Position numbers and translations under genes: made by a program. 64,000 bases of DNA, from contig CM073885.1 in the NCBI GenBank assembly GCA_037176705.1, forward strand, positions 159,764,290 to 159,828,289, in the 5' to 3' direction. The DNA comes from Molossus alvarezi (taxonomy: Eukaryota > Chordata > Mammalia > Chiroptera > Molossidae). The notes under the pieces are model-generated. The model was given only the letters and a program-made list of their open reading frames with translations. It searched no databases and was not told the DNA's origin. This document shows positions 43,814 through 57,087 of the stretch, piece by piece (the first letter of the stretch is position 1; every line of letters starts with the position of its first letter).

Positions 43814-44022
43814 ACAATGCTTGCGCACAGAGAGAGAGAGAGAGAGAGAGAGATCTATATCTCTGTCTTCATTTTATTATATATCCACCAATCCTATTGG
43901 ATTAGGACTCCACCCTTAAGACCTCATTTAACCTCAATCACCTCTTAAAAGCCCTACTTCCAAATGTAGTCACAGTGGGGTTATATAAATTGGGGGGACA
44001 CAATTCAGTCCATAGCATGCAC
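43597..44022 (-). mobile_element. MLT1-like LTR with microsatellite
   Basis: Antisense MaLR motifs: 'ggctgctataacaaaatcct', 'acagctctggaggctggaag', 'aggactccacccttaagacc' and 'ggggggacacaattcagtcc'. A CA repeat and a GA repeat (43780-43852) sit in the middle. Confidence 0.7.
43780..43852. repeat. Compound (CA)n and (GA)n microsatellite
   Basis: About 17 CA units with one CT interruption, a short unique spacer, then about 11 GA units. Confidence 0.9.
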
Positions 44023-45862
44023 CCAGGTGATGACTCAGGAGAAGCAGAAGCTGTAAGGATTCTAGCCGAGCCCAGTGCTGGCAGGTTGTTTCCAAGCTTA
44101 ACACTTTGAAACCCAGCCGTGGTTCTGACACGCAGTCTCAGATCTATACAGAGCAGCCTGGCCACCCCTCTGGGCACTTCAGTTTGCTCAGTGCTGATTT
44201 GGGGACCCCAGGATTATAGCTGTCAGGGTAGTCAGCTGAGGGGGTTAAATTTTGTATCTTAAAGAATAATCGGGGAGGTTTTGTTTCCCGCATCAATTCC
44301 CACCTTGTGTGTGGGTACATACTGGGCTTGGACCTTTAGAGAAGTCAGACTGAGCATGTCCTTGGAGGACACAACACGGTCTATTCACAGGTCCCTGCTG
44401 GAGCTCAAAGGCATTATCGGAGTGAGAAAGTAGATATGACTGTCAGTTTTCACCCAGTGTAGAAAATTCAGTCCTGGACAGTGATCCCCAAATCCTTGAA
44501 TTTGAGAGCCTGTTTCTTATCCAAATAGCACTTCCCAAGTACAAAGCAAGCCCAGCACTTTGTAGCTACTACCCCATAACCATTGCATACATAGCATCAA
44601 TGAGTGGGGAAACAGCATCAGTGAGCAGGGAAAATACGTGGTCCAGTGAATGTTCTAACACCTTGCATTTAATCGGCATTCACTGACTAAAACCATGTTT
44701 CTGTAGAGCTGAAAATAATGGGAGGGCAGGGACAGTATCCTTGATTCTGGTCAAACTCTGTCCCATCATAGGCCCACGCTGATGATAAAACATATCCCTG
44801 TTTCAGAAATATTAAAATGGAGTAGAAAAGCTACATCTTAAAAACCAAAGAAGTACTCCATGTAATACAGGATTTTTCAGTCCTCAGAAGTATTTCTGCA
44901 TATGGCTTTGCACAGACTCCTCAGCCCCGCTGTACTGGCAGCCGCTGAGCTTTGAGTATCAGATTGGTTTTCTTCCCTCTTGCTTGTGGAGGACACATCT
45001 ATTTTACTGCTAAAACTGGTCCTCCTTTTCTTTCTTTTTTGGGGGTGGAGTTGGGTCTTTTTCAGCTCAGGCTTGCTTCAGAAAGGACACACACAAAACA
45101 CCAGGGGCTGACAGAGAACCCCCCAGATCCAGATGGTGGCCTCACATCCTGGTTTATCTCTATAGATTTCCCTCTTTCAGCTCTATTGTTGAAGGTACCA
45201 TGCCCTGAAGAACATGTCTGCACTGTTATTCCCGTCTCCCTCCCCATGCTGTGTTGTTGACGTGTGTATAAATCGGAAACTTCACAGGTGTCACTCACAA
45301 GGACCTCCGACACCAGACACGGTAGTAGGTTCCCGATTGTTGAGTAAAGATCTGAGGGCAACTGCAGAGATTAAAACCATTTCTGTCCCTCACCAGTCCA
45401 GGTCAATGGTGGCGTAAACACATCAGCAACTTGAATCTCAGTGGAAGATAAAAATGAACCTAACCCTTATTATCAGTCTTAGGAATGTAGTCATACTTCC
45501 TCCTTCACATTTTAAACCCTCTTAGAGAAAGAAGCTGTATGGTATCCATGTATATATATACACTTTGACACCACTTTGATGGAAACAAAGTGTAGTTGTG
45601 CTCATTGTTTGCTGTCCAAACAAATGAAAAAAGACTGAAAATGCCATGTTGCTTTCAGGCTATGAATCAAACAAATTTAGCATTTTAATTTTTCAAATCA
45701 CAGTATTGTTGCTAAATAGAAGCACACATCTTGTGAATATTTAATTGCCGTTTAAAATTCAATAATCTCTTTGTCCCCGTTTTGTTTTCCTTCTGTATGA
45801 AAATCCTGATGAGGAACTTCAGGATCATGACTTTTTATTTATGTTTTAGCAACAAAACTTTT
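44023..45862. other. Intron 1, no repeat recognised
   Basis: Unique-looking DNA. No gene or repeat family recognised. Confidence 0.35.
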
Positions 45863-45867
45863 CCAGC

Positions 45868-46139
45868 CCTGGCAGGTTTGGCTCAGTGGTTAGAGTATCG
45901 GCCTGCAGACTAAAGGGTTTGGGGTTTGATTCCAGTCAAGGGCATGTACCTGGGTTGCAGGTTTGATCCCCAGCCCCGGTCAGGGTCATGCAGGAGGCAA
46001 CCAGTCAATGTATCTCTCACATCAGTGTATGTATTTCTGTCTCTCACCCCTCTCTCTTTCTTCTCCTCTCCCTCTTCCTTCCTCCCCCTCTCTTTAAAAA
46101 CTCCTTGGGTGAGGATTAACAACAACCAAAAAAAAAAAA
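45868..46139 (+). mobile_element. Ves SINE
   Basis: Head gccctggcaggtttggctca, tail 'gtgaggattaac' and A-rich sequence. Flanks AAAACTTTTCCA and AAAACCTTTCCA. Confidence 0.88.
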
Positions 46140-46389
46140 ACCTTTCCATTATGTGCATAGATTTCTAAAGCAGCATTTTTCAGTGTAAGTTTATTATTTT
46201 TAATGTATTTTAAAAGTTGAGCTATAATTGACATATAACATTGTTTTAGTTTTAGGTGCCCAACATAACAATTTGATACATGTATACATAGTGGAATGAT
46301 CACCACAATAAATCTAATTAACATCCATCACCCCACATAATGACATTTTTTTACTTGTGATGAAAACCTTTTTTTTTTTTTAAGGGGGT

Positions 46390-46550
46390 GGGGGTAGATA
46401 AACCACAGAACTTATATGCATGTGTATATGAACAATGGACAACAAAGATGGGGACAGGGTGGGGAGGGAGGGGGAGGGGAGAATCAGTGGGGGAAAAGGA
46501 GAAACATCTGTAACAAAAATAAATTAATTAATTAAAAAATAAAAGGTTTT
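46390..46550 (+). mobile_element. Short L1/HAL1 3'-UTR tail
   Basis: 'gataaaccacagaacttata', 'atgaacaatggac', a G-rich polypurine tract (46450-46485), 'acatctgtaacaaaaataaa' and an A-rich end: the same 3' UTR as at 17344, in sense direction. Confidence 0.7.
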
Positions 46551-46572
46551 AAAATATATATGTGTGTGTGTG

Positions 46573-46764
46573 TGTATGTTTTTATTGATTTTTATAGAGA
46601 AAGGAAGAAAGAGAGAGAGAGATAGAAACATCAACCAGCTGCCTCCTGCATATCCCCAACTAGGACTGAGCCCAAAACCAGGGCATGTGCCCTTAACAGG
46701 AATCAAATTGGCGACCTCCTGGTGCACAGGACAATGCTTAACCATTTGAGCCACCCAGCTGGGC
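46573..46764 (-). mobile_element. Ves SINE, 'ccggcc'-like subtype
   Basis: Diverged head (agcccagctgggtggctcaa reversed from 46765). Followed on the tail side by a TG microsatellite (46560-46578). Confidence 0.78.
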
Positions 46765-46774
46765 TTTTTTAAAA

Positions 46775-46920
46775 CGTTTTTTAGGGAGAGAAAGGGAGAG
46801 GGAGAAACATCAAGGTGAGAGGGAAACATTGATCGGCTACCTCCTGCATGCCCCCTATTGGGGATCGAATCCTCAATCTTTTGGCATTTGCTCGTCCACT
46901 TGAGCCACACCACCCAGGGC
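46775..46920 (-). mobile_element. Short Ves SINE copy
   Basis: Head gccctgggtggtgtggctca reversed from 46920. Part of the tRNA-like region is deleted. Confidence 0.75.
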
Positions 46921-46962
46921 ATGAGAACTTTTAAGATCTACTCTCTTGGCAACTTTCAAATA

Positions 46963-47084
46963 CAGGGTGGGGCAAAGTAGGTTTACAGTTGTGAGTACAT
47001 AAAACACAGTTTATTCTTGTGTTATTATTAATTATTGTATTATTTTCCACACGAACAACTGTAAGCCTACTTGTGCCCACCTTG
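46963..47084. mobile_element. Mariner-type MITE
   Basis: Ends CAGGGTGGGGCAAAGTAGG and (reversed) CAAGGTGGGCACAAGTAGG continue as near-identical 30-bp inverted repeats ending TTACAGTTGT. TA lies on both sides (46961-46962, 47085-47086). Length 122 bp, no coding capacity. Confidence 0.85.
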
Positions 47085-47290
47085 TATACAATATGACATT
47101 GTTAACTATAGTTACTATGATATATATTAATTACATCCCCATGACTTACTTATTTTGTAGCTGGGAGATTGTACCTTTTGACCACATTCACCCATTTCAG
47201 ACCCTCTTGCCTCCTCCCCCAGTCACTACCAATTTGGTTTATTATTAGTCCAAATTTATATCATTTTCTCCTTATAAAATAAATGAGGGC

Positions 47291-50200
47291 ACTGTTAATG
47301 AGGTATCATGTTTGTGCGTGTTGATTTCTCATCACAGCGTAAGAGGTGAAGCCTATTTTTTATTTTGCACATTCTGAGTCAGATTTTACAGAATCCTCAA
47401 AGCACCTTGCAAGACACTCTGGGAAGCTATGTCCTGGCCAGTGTGTTCTGAATCATACAGCCTTCCAGGAAAAGTTCTGTGGCAGAAAGTTTATTCAGGC
47501 ATTTTCAGAAGGCAGGCAGCACATTCAAAAATGTTTTGGAAACACAGATGATATGGTAGGAACAGCTATGCACCTGCACTGAGACCTGGGTTTCCCAGCT
47601 CAAGGTAGGTGCTACCTTCCAGAAAATCATATTTGTTTAACTCAAGGTCCCCCAGATGTGTTGGTGCACCCCTTGTCTTCAGCCCCAATAGCTGTTGGTA
47701 TCCTCTGAACAGTTTGGGAAACACCAGTTTGAGGACTTGAGATTTTACTTTTGTTTGGCCTCTTTAAATATATTTGAGTGTTCTGTTAATACACCTTTGC
47801 ACTTGGTTAATTTTAGTTAACTGTTCCAGTAGATTATAAACAAAAGTAAGGTTAATAACATTAGTAGTTAACCACCAAATGTTCATTCACTGGAATTTTT
47901 AAAAATCACTTACTTAAGGTTTACGAGATGCTAGCCCCAGACCTCCTGCTTCTCACCCAGAGCAGTGTTGACGAGGAGGTGTTTACCAGGCAGTAAATGG
48001 CCTGCAAGGAAATGATTGTGTCTCCTTTTTGATCGTAGAACTAAGTTCCATCCAAGGTTAGAGGATATTTTCCATTTTTCTAGAACTGTATTTCTCATTT
48101 AAAAGGGGGAGGGACTATGGAAAAACCTTGCAGCTAAACTGAAACCTTAGTATTGCTGAGGCTAGAAAAACTCAACTGAGGCATCTAGGTGAATTCATCT
48201 CTGGGCCTATTTTTAGGGTTGGGATCACAATGGAAATCAGGAGCTGCAGGTCTGGGAGCGGGGCCTCCTTGGGATGAAGGGCTTAGGTATCCAGGGGGCA
48301 GATTTGAAAACCTGGGCTAGAGATTCTGATAAGGCTGGTGATGAAACCTGGACCTCTGACACAGATTTTCCAGAGGTGGAGAAAAGAGACGGGATAGGTG
48401 GAGAAGGTGTATGAAGAGCCAGGAGAGAGAGTTTAAAAGCATGATCAGCCCCGGGTCCTGGACCCCAGGGTCGGGGAGCCGCCTAGAGTAGACAGTTCTC
48501 CCCAGAGCTGATTCAGAGTTCGAGGGCTGTAAAGAGAGCAGCGAGGGACTGCCGGAGGAGATTAAATAGTGACTGTCCAGCTTGTCTCCGTGGGCTGGTT
48601 GTGATGATAAAATGAAAAATGCATAGTGTATGAGCCCGGTAGTCAGCTCTGTGCTGAAGATGTCAGGGAAGGTTAGATCAGTTTGCTTGGCATATCCCTT
48701 AATAGATTCTGCCCTCTGTTTTTTTAACCATAAATGCCATACGGTTGAAAGACATTCCACACTGTTCTCTCCTGCCCAGACCCAGACAGATTAGCTGAAT
48801 GTCGTTGCTCCCAACCTACCCATTCCTGAGGTGAACTTTGAAGAAACCTTTGTAAAGATGGGGGTATCGGGAGGAGAGGACACATGGAGTCAGGTCATGG
48901 GGATGACTGAACAGAGCAGTTGGAATGCTCTGGACACACTGTGAGCTTGGGCAGTGATCCCTGCGACTTGATTTGTCCTAGAAAGGCTGCGTGTATGAGC
49001 TTCTTAGTGACATCAGCCTCTTCAGGTTGGTCAGCTCCGTGTAGCACATGAAGACTTGGTATTTGTGTCATTACTTCCACACGATAAAATTGGAAAACCA
49101 TCCGTGTGTTGTACAAAAGGGAGCTTTGTGCAGACAGCCCCCCCCCCCAATCAGAATCTGGAGGAATGTAGCCCTATCTCTGCTGGAGCCCAGCCAGCGC
49201 TGAGAGCATAAAACTCTCAGCTTCAAAGAATGAAAGGGAACCACTGGCCATCACTGGAACTGAGGAAATTCCAAGTAAGCCACGTATTTTCTCTCATGTC
49301 CTGGAAAGGAAAATACCAAAGTTTGGTTCTCTCTCCAAGAAGTGGAGCTTCAAGTACAAATCCCTCAAAGCACTAGTCCTAGTTTTGGGTATTCTAGATA
49401 ATAATACTTGAGCTCTTGAATTTTAATTGTATTTGTATTTTTTTTAAGTATAAAGTCAGTGCTGTAATCAGCATATATTTGACTTGTGAGTGTGGGCTAT
49501 TTCAGGTACCACCCAGCCTTGTGCCCTCTGGGGATAAGGAATGGCTGCTGGAACTGGGAATGTGGTGAAGGGGTGTTTCTGGAGCTAGTTTTTAACACAA
49601 GATTCCTTTGGTGCCTGTCTACTCACTTCCATGGGCAGCAGATACTTCCAGACTGTTGAGTTAGACGATCGGGATCTTGAGGACAGTACTCAACCTTTGG
49701 AGGCCCCAGTCACTTCATTTTGACATGGCCCCACAGCTCCTCCCCATCCCAGGAAAGCTGGCCTCCTGTTCCAGAGGAGCAGGGGAGGGAAGCAGGCTGC
49801 GGAGGCCTCCCCGCACCCCAGGCAACAGTGCAGGAGGCTGATGAGATGCCCGTGGGTGGCACTTACCTATGTGCCAGCAGAATGGCCTGAACGCACTGCT
49901 CTTGTTGTTATTAGGGCGATCTTACTAATAATGACTGAAAGAGGTTTTCGTGCTAATCTGTGGAATCTGAATATCTGGCAGTTCTCTTCCCGTGGAAGCT
50001 TTTCTGCTTTTCTTCTTTCACTTCTGTTTGCCTGTTCCATGGCTCCCAGAGAAGAGGCTTTGTATACCTTTTGAAATATCGGGGTATGCGATTTTGATAA
50101 TATAGTAAAATAATTTAGTCTGGGATAGAATTAAACCTATTTATACAAACCATCTCTAAGGGGAAAGTTGTTTACCAGGTGAGTTATAGACCATGTTCAA

Positions 50201-51650
50201 CAAGTTGCAATGCTATCCTGTGCAATAGAGAAAGTGTCTTAAATGCATTCTGCGACAGGACTCTTTAGATTGCAAATAAAAAGAAACGTACCTCAAGGCT
50301 AGCTTAAACCATAAAGTGAGAATTGATTTATGAAACTAAAAAGCCAAAAGGCATAATCTTGATATGACTTAGCATTGCCTCTAGGGGTCTTGGTTTCTTT
50401 TCTCCATCTGCTTTGCTTTCCATGGTGAGAACTTTACTCTAAGGATCCTCCCCTGTAACCCTAAAATGGTTCCCAGTGGTCATTAGGGCCACATGTATCC
50501 CCGTTCCCAGCATCCCCAGAAAAAAAGCTCTGCTCTTTGTTCTTACTGGATCTGCTCAGGTCATGTGCTCAGGACAGAAATCACAGAGGCAAAGGGGAAT
50601 GGGTTGTGCTCATTGGTTAACCCCTATCATGGATGTCACCCCTAGGGCCAAATAGAACCCCCACTGGAAATCGGGGACTCTCAGTCAACAGAGGTCTCCC
50701 TGCAGTCCCCATCGTTTGTTATGGCTGATTGGTCAGGACTCCTATTAATAATCTTAGTAATTCGAGTAACTATACATACCTTGATTTTAAACTCCTAAGT
50801 GAATACCTGTAAAAATAACAAAAACCACAGCATGCTCAGATTTTCGCATTGCCCCATACCCTCGGGTTGAGATTCTCAGCCTTTCTTCCCGTCCCTGCAC
50901 CGGAGGGCTTCCTTCCACCTGGAACCATATTAGAGTCTCTGGGCTCCAGTGACTCACTTGGTTTTGCCAAGACTCCTAGTTTGTGGCACGACCACGGGCA
51001 AATTGCTTAACCTCTGAGCCACAGGTTTTTTGTGTAATGGACCTTCTTTAAAGGTTGTTTTGACTGTTTTTTGAGATGATGTATCTGTGACGAGGAGCAG
51101 CCCAGGGAGGGACAGAGGCCAGGTCAGATGGGGCCATGGGGATACCTGCCGGTGAATGATACCAGAACTTGGGGAGGTGGTGCTTGCCAGGGCCTGAGCT
51201 GTTTGAAAACCAGGTTGCCAAATCCCAGGGCCTAGAGAGAGATTGCAGACAAAAGTCAGTGTTAAGGAAACTGTTGAAGGGAGAGGAGTGACCTCAGCCA
51301 CGTGGAAGCAGCCGGACTCCTGCCGTGGAAGCCCAGGCTCATGCTGCTGCTCCTCCACGAGAAGGCACTGTACCAGGAGCGAGCCGCTGCGGCAGCTTTC
51401 GGGGCATCGGGGTTTCTGTGCTCGAAGAATGAAAGGCCAAGCTACCTGCCTACTGTTGTTCGGAATAGCCCAGTTCCTGATGAAAACCAATAATTTAATA
51501 TTTATTTTTAAAATATTTTTCTACAAAAGTACTGGTAGTTTTAGCAATGTACACATAGTTATCCCCATGTAGACTGTTCTGGGTCAGGTTTTCTTAGAGA
51601 GAGGGAACTTAGGTCACCGTTGCTCTCAGAAAAATGAGGGTCTGGGACCT
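47291..51650. other. Intron 1, 4.4 kb largely unique
   Basis: This is the longest stretch without a recognisable young transposon. A C-run lies at 49140-49148. The part 50240-50740 may be an old DNA-transposon fragment, but I cannot name it. No exon could be supported. The 178-codon minus frame at 51490-50954 shows no domain. Confidence 0.4.
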
Positions 51651-51654
51651 GGAG

Positions 51655-51855
51655 GGCACGGAGCACACGCCAGGCATTGTTCTGAGCACTGTGTCTGCAT
51701 CGACATGTTGCTTCCTTAACACCTGTGTGCTGGTGGCCTGGGATGGACAGGTAGCTTGTCCCAGGTTATTCAGCTGACAAGGAGCAGAGCCGGGATTTGA
51801 ATCCTGGTTGTCTGGTTCCAGAGCTTTTGACTACCATGCTATGCTGCTTCCCAGT
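51655..51855 (+). repeat. MIR SINE
   Basis: 'cacgccaggcattgttctga', 'cagagccgggatttgaatcc' and 'gcttttgactaccatgctat' follow the MIR order. Confidence 0.7.
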
Positions 51856-51879
51856 GATTTGGTCTCAGTTAATTTATTT

Positions 51880-51945
51880 TATTTTATTTTTTTTATCCTC
51901 ACCTGAGGACATTCTTTCATTTTTTTGTTCAGAGTGGGAGGGGGG

Positions 51946-51989
<44 letters not shown>

Positions 51990-52150
51990 TTGCCGTGAAA
52001 GGGGACACATCAAGTGGCTGCCACCCACACAACCAACCAGGGCCGGGGACAAACTGCAACCGAGGTATGTGCCCTTAGCAGGAACCAAACCCAGGTCTCT
52101 CTGGACCGCAGGCCAACACTCTTAACTGCTGAGCCAAACCTGCCAGGGCT
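51880..52150 (-). mobile_element. Ves SINE with long GA tract
   Basis: Full length. The internal GA tract covers about 51949-51984. Flanks GTTAATTTATTTT and GCTAATTTTTTTG are a degraded duplication. Confidence 0.88.
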
Positions 52151-53477
52151 AATTTTTTTGGGGGGGGGGGACTGCTTCATCTGAAACTTGGAGCTTGCAT
52201 TGACTTTTGATCAATACTTCAGGAGAGAGAGAGAGGGTTCTTCACTTCATACACATTCGTTGCCACGTTTTAGTGGTGAAAAACCACCACATTTGACTGG
52301 GTCCTCCTGACCACACAACCAACAATAGTAGGAAGTCTCATTTGAGACTTATTTTTAGGGACTTACTGAGCCTGCTTTAACAAACCAACTGAATGCAATA
52401 GCGGGTCATGGGAGCAGGGAGAACGTAAGTCCGATAGACTCCTACCACTTACTAAACAGAACATAAAATAGAAGAATCTGAACTCACCCAACAGACGATT
52501 GAGAATCATCAGCTGCAGTGGAAACAGATTCGTTTGTTTTTTACTGAACAGTTTATCATCGATTTCCTCATCTGAGCATCCTTCGAGTTTTTGTAATACG
52601 TTTGACCTAGATATGTATTGTCTGTCATGTGGTTGACAAGTAGGAGTCCGCAGTAATAACTGTGTCACAGGGAGTGTGAGAAGACAGTGGTGGACTCTCA
52701 GAGCAAGTGCTCTTCCTTCCTGACACCTCCGTCGACGTGAAGCCGCGTTTACCGATGGCATGCACACTCCGCATCCTCCCTGCAGTCACTTCAGGGCCGA
52801 TGGCCTGGAAGCTGAGCCCTGCCACGGGTGAGGTGCGCCCGTCATTGGAGATAAAGACAAGAAATGGGACAAACATTCTGGGACTGACCCAGTTTTATGG
52901 GTTAGTTTTCCTCAACAGCTCCCACTGAACACAATAAGCTTTTGGAAATCCTGAGTTCCAGCACAGTGTGAAAAACTGCCATAGACTATAAGTGTTTGGG
53001 GGACACAGTGTTGGGGGCAGAAAGGCCTGGGAAGGGGTCAAAGAGAAGATGGGGGAACCTGAGATGGAGGTGGGGGAGGGGAGTGCCCTAAGGAGTGGGG
53101 AGTGAGAGGCTGGTGGGGTCAGAGTCTTTGGGGCCTGCCAGGCAAAGGAAGCAGTTTAGACTCAGTGCAGAAGCCCAGTTAACTGCCGTGGGGTCTTGAG
53201 CAGAAAGATGAGCTGGTGAGATCTCTTAAAAGAAATAAGAGGCATTTTTAATCTTATAAAGTGGACAATAATCGTTAGTGTCCCCAGTGGTAGATTCGGT
53301 GTTATAAGCACTCCAAGCTTTCCAGATTCATCCCTGTCTCCTTAGGGAGCACGGATTGGTGCTCTGGCTGGCTGACCTCAGCCTGCAGCCCCCAGCCCAT
53401 TCTGCAGCTGGCCTGGGAGCTCAGCGCTTGTTGAGAGAATTCTGTTCTTAAGCTGGTATTGCCAGTTGAACTTGTTT
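52151..53477. other. Intron 1, no repeat recognised
   Basis: Unique-looking. A purine-rich stretch lies at 53040-53110. Confidence 0.35.
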
Positions 53478-53493
53478 GTAATTAGTTGATTTA

Positions 53494-53734
53494 TTTATTC
53501 TATTATCCTCATCTGAGGACATTTTTGCATTTATCTTCAGATAGAGCAGGAGGGAGAGAGGGAGGAAGAGAGAGAAACGTCTATGTGAAAAAGACACATT
53601 GAGTGATTGCCACCCACACGACCCCAGCCGAGGCAGAGGACAAACTGAAACTATGGGCCCTTAGTGGAACCAAACCTGGGACTCTCTGGTTCGCAGGCCG
53701 ATGCTCTAACCGCTGAGCAAGATCGGCCAGGGCT
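53494..53734 (-). mobile_element. Ves SINE
   Basis: Full length. Flanks GTAATTAGTTGATTT (53478-53492) and GTAATTGATTGATTT (from 53735), two mismatches. Confidence 0.9.
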
Positions 53735-53750
53735 GTAATTGATTGATTTT

Positions 53751-55010
53751 AATTAAATATTGCATAAACCATGTAAGTGTGAAAAAAAAGTTATCTTTCT
53801 GTGAGACTAAGTTGAAGTTGTGGGAAGATTCAGTGAAGGCTGGCCACTGAAAAAAGGTGTACGTGTAACAACTGTAAAGGGTTGGAAGGGGTAGTCATTA
53901 AAAACCAGAAGAATGCTACCTCCATTGCTTTTCAGGTGTCTGTGAAAGTTCCCTCTCCGCTTACAGAGAAACTGAAAATTGTAGACGGTACTCTCTGGGT
54001 ATGCGGATTTTGCAAAAAAGGTGACATGGGACTCTGCCAGCCATCAGGAGAGGAGGAGAGAGAGCATCTTGTTATTTCATTTCAACCAGTTTATTGCTAT
54101 TAGTCATTGATCAGTAGACAGATGTGTTATGTGATGTGCCTCTAACTTTTCTCAGGTCTTGTCACTTCCATTGTTTCCCATTGTTCCGAGTCCTTGGATG
54201 CAGGGGCAAATGTGGGATGGAAGGCATCCGTACAGATGTTTTTACTCAGAGAGTAATTAGAAATGCAAAGACCTATTTAGTTTGGGTCGGTCGGCCTGCA
54301 ATTTGTTATTAAACCCATGACTAAATTGTGGTTCCTGTCCTGACAGCAAGGATATTAATGGGCTGGTTTGGATCTTTTGTTCTTTTTTGTGTGTGTGGCC
54401 TTTTTTTCCCCTCACCCTTGCATCTAAGGCTTTAATAGACTCTGGTGGTTAAGTAGATTTTAAGACTGTTGATAGGAAACCCATTAACTGTTCCTTGGTG
54501 GATGTGTGTAATGTGAGGAAACCACCGCTGAAAACAAATAGGAACTCTCAGCTGGGTGTGCACGACAGTGGGGTTCTGCATGAGGCCAGAGGTTGATTAG
54601 GTTAATGCCACAGAAATGCTTTAGTGCAGTGCAGAGATTGCTGGTTACCAGGAGAATATAGTTAAAATTGGTAATAGTGATACTATACTTTGTTACATGA
54701 ATCAAATATATTTGATTACAATGTATAAAGAGTGTTCCCCCAAGGAAGAAAGAGAATGGGCCTCTTAAAGAATGTGCCATGTGAGGGCTGGAGAAGGATT
54801 TGCGTAGCACTGGGATGGTTTACCATTCATGCCCTGCTTGGGGTGGACACCACTGCTTAAAAAAGTTTAGATGGAAGAAGAAGGAAGTTGATTCTCAGTT
54901 GGGCATGTGACAGGTAGATGCCTGGGTGTTAAATTCCTTGTTAATCTGAAGCAGACATTATGAATGTCAGTTTCCATCTGAAATCTGACACGTATCGGTG
55001 TGAAGATTAC
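53751..55010. other. Intron 1, no repeat recognised
   Basis: Nothing recognised. Confidence 0.35.
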
Positions 55011-55024
55011 AAATCAGGTTTATC

Positions 55025-55215
55025 GCCCAGCCGGTATGGCCCAGTGGTTGAGCATCTACCCATGCACCAAGAGGTCACCAGTTTCATTCCCAGACAGGGG
55101 ACATGCAGGAGACGACCAATCAGTGTTCTCTCTCATCAATGTTTTTATCTCTCTCTCCCTCTCCCTTCCTCCCTCTCTCTAAAATCAATAAAGAAAAAAT
55201 ATTAAAAATAAATAA
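55025..55215 (+). mobile_element. Ves SINE, 'ccggcc' subtype
   Basis: Head gcccagccggtatggcccag, end 'aaaatcaataaagaaaaaat'. Duplication AAATCAGGTTTATC against AAATCAGATTTATC. Confidence 0.9.
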
Positions 55216-55464
55216 AAATCAGATTTATCCTGCTGTCATTCACTTTGCATTTATTTGTGAATTTCAAGAATTCTAGCTAAACACGACATGATAGCACTCT
55301 TGCAGAATTGATTAACCACCACCCTGTGTGTTTTTTAAATGGTTCATGCTCTCTGTGGACTTCTTCATGGTTATGTTTTCAGTAGTACTGGAAGTGGAAG
55401 CTTTTCTTGACATGTGCATAGCAATTATGTTTAAACTCTTTGCTCTTTGTTTAAGGATTTTTTA

Positions 55465-56962
55465 TTTTTTATTTATTTTTAAATTTTTTATTTATTTTTT
55501 TGTTACAGATATTTCACCTTTTTTACCCCATTGGCACCCCCCTCCCCACCCCACCCTCGTCCCGTCCCCGGCTTAGTTGTCCATGTCCATTGGTCATGCA
55601 TACATGCATATAAGTTCTGTGGTTTATCCCTTCCCACCCCCTCCCACCCCCTCTTCTGAGGGATGTCAGTCTGTGCCCTACTTCCATGTTTCTGGGTCTA
55701 CCGTATTCCTCAGACTATTATGTTCATTATATTCCGTATACAAGTGAGATCATGTGGTATTTGTCTTTTTCTGCTTGGCTTATTTCACTTAGGATAATAC
55801 TTTCCAGGTCCCTCCATGTCGTCTCAAAAGATAAGAGATCTTTCTTTCTTACCGCTGCATAGTACTCCATTGTGTATATGTACCACAGCTTTCTTATCCA
55901 TTCGTCTACTGATGGACACTTGGGCTGTTTCCAGATCTTAGCTATTGTAAATAGTGCTGCTATGAACATGGGGGTACATATCTTCTTCCTGATTGGTGTT
56001 TCAGGCTTCTTAGGGTATATTCCTAGAAGTGGGATCACTGGGTCAAATGGAAGTTCAATTTTTAATTTTTTGAGGTAACACCATATTGTTTTCCATGGTG
56101 GCTGCACCAGTCTGCATTCCCACCAGCAGTGTATTAGTGTCCCCTTTTCTCCACACCCTCGCCAACACTTGTTGTTTGATGATTTGTTGATGGCGGCCAT
56201 TCTGACAGGTGTGAGGTGATACCTCATTGTTGTTTTAATTTGCATCTCTCTGATGATTAGTGATGTTGAGCATTTCTTCATATGTCTCTTGGCCGTTTGT
56301 ATGTCCTGTTTGGAGAGGTGTCTATTCAGCTCCTCTGCCCATTTTTTAATTGGGTTCTTTGTCTTCTTTTGTTGAGTTGTATGAGCACTCTATATATATT
56401 GGAAATGAACCCCTTATCTGATACATCATTGGCAATGATGTTCTCCCATACAGTGGGTTGCCTTTCCATTTTGATGATTGTTTCTTTTGCTGTGCAGAAG
56501 CTTTTTAGTTTGATGTAGTCCCATGTGTTCATTTTTTCCTTTGTTTCTGTTGCCTTAGGTGATGTATCAGTGAAAATTCTGTTCCGTATGATGTCCGAAA
56601 TTTTGTTGCCTACATTTTCTTCTAGAATTTTTATGGATTCACAGGTCACATTTAAGTCTTTTATCCATTTTGAGTTTATTTTTGTATATGGTGTAAGTTG
56701 ATGGTCTAGTTTCATTTTTCTGCATGTAGCTGTCCAATTTTCCCAACACCATTTATTAAAGAGGCTGTCTTTACTCCACTGCATGCTCTTTCCCCCTTTG
56801 TCAAATATTAATTGAGCGTATTGCCTTGGGTCCATTTCTGGATTTTCAGTTCTGTTCCACTGGTCTATATGCCTGTTCTTGTGCCAGTACCAGGCTGTTT
56901 TGGTTACAGTCGCTTTGTAGTATAACCTGATAGCTGGTATTGTGATCCCACCTACTTTGTCC
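55465..56962 (-). mobile_element. 5'-truncated L1, youngest-looking LINE here
   Basis: A 1498-bp insertion with an exact 17-bp duplication (55448-55464 and 56963-56979, beginning TGTTTAAGG). Minus-strand frames 56835-56326 (169 codons, including [20 protein letters not shown]) and 56281-55727 (184 codons, including [18 protein letters not shown], the C-terminal cysteine motif of L1 ORF2p, and [20 protein letters not shown]) are the last third of ORF2, followed by the 3' UTR. A frame change between the two parts and the missing 5' two-thirds make it inactive. Confidence 0.9.
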
Positions 56963-57087
56963 TGTTTAAGGATTTTTTAAACTGTTGCAACTAGACTAGG
57001 TATTACATCACACTGGAATCCTACTCCCGTGTACTTTTCTCCCAAGTGGAGTACTTCCTGCTTACTTTCAATAAAATCATAACATAG

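Larger units (their letters stand above)
46195..47290 (-). mobile_element. Old L1M fragment hosting four insertions
   Basis: Antisense L1 motifs before the block ('gctataattgacatataaca', 'tgatcaccacaataaatcta') resume after it ('gaacttttaagatctactct', 'caatatgacattgttaacta', 'ccccatgacttacttatttt'). Between lie a short L1 tail, two SINEs and a mariner MITE. Confidence 0.65.

Noticed and set aside
50954..51490. 178-codon minus-strand frame
   Set aside because: No domain recognised, and it overlaps competing frames on the other strand; not enough to call an exon.
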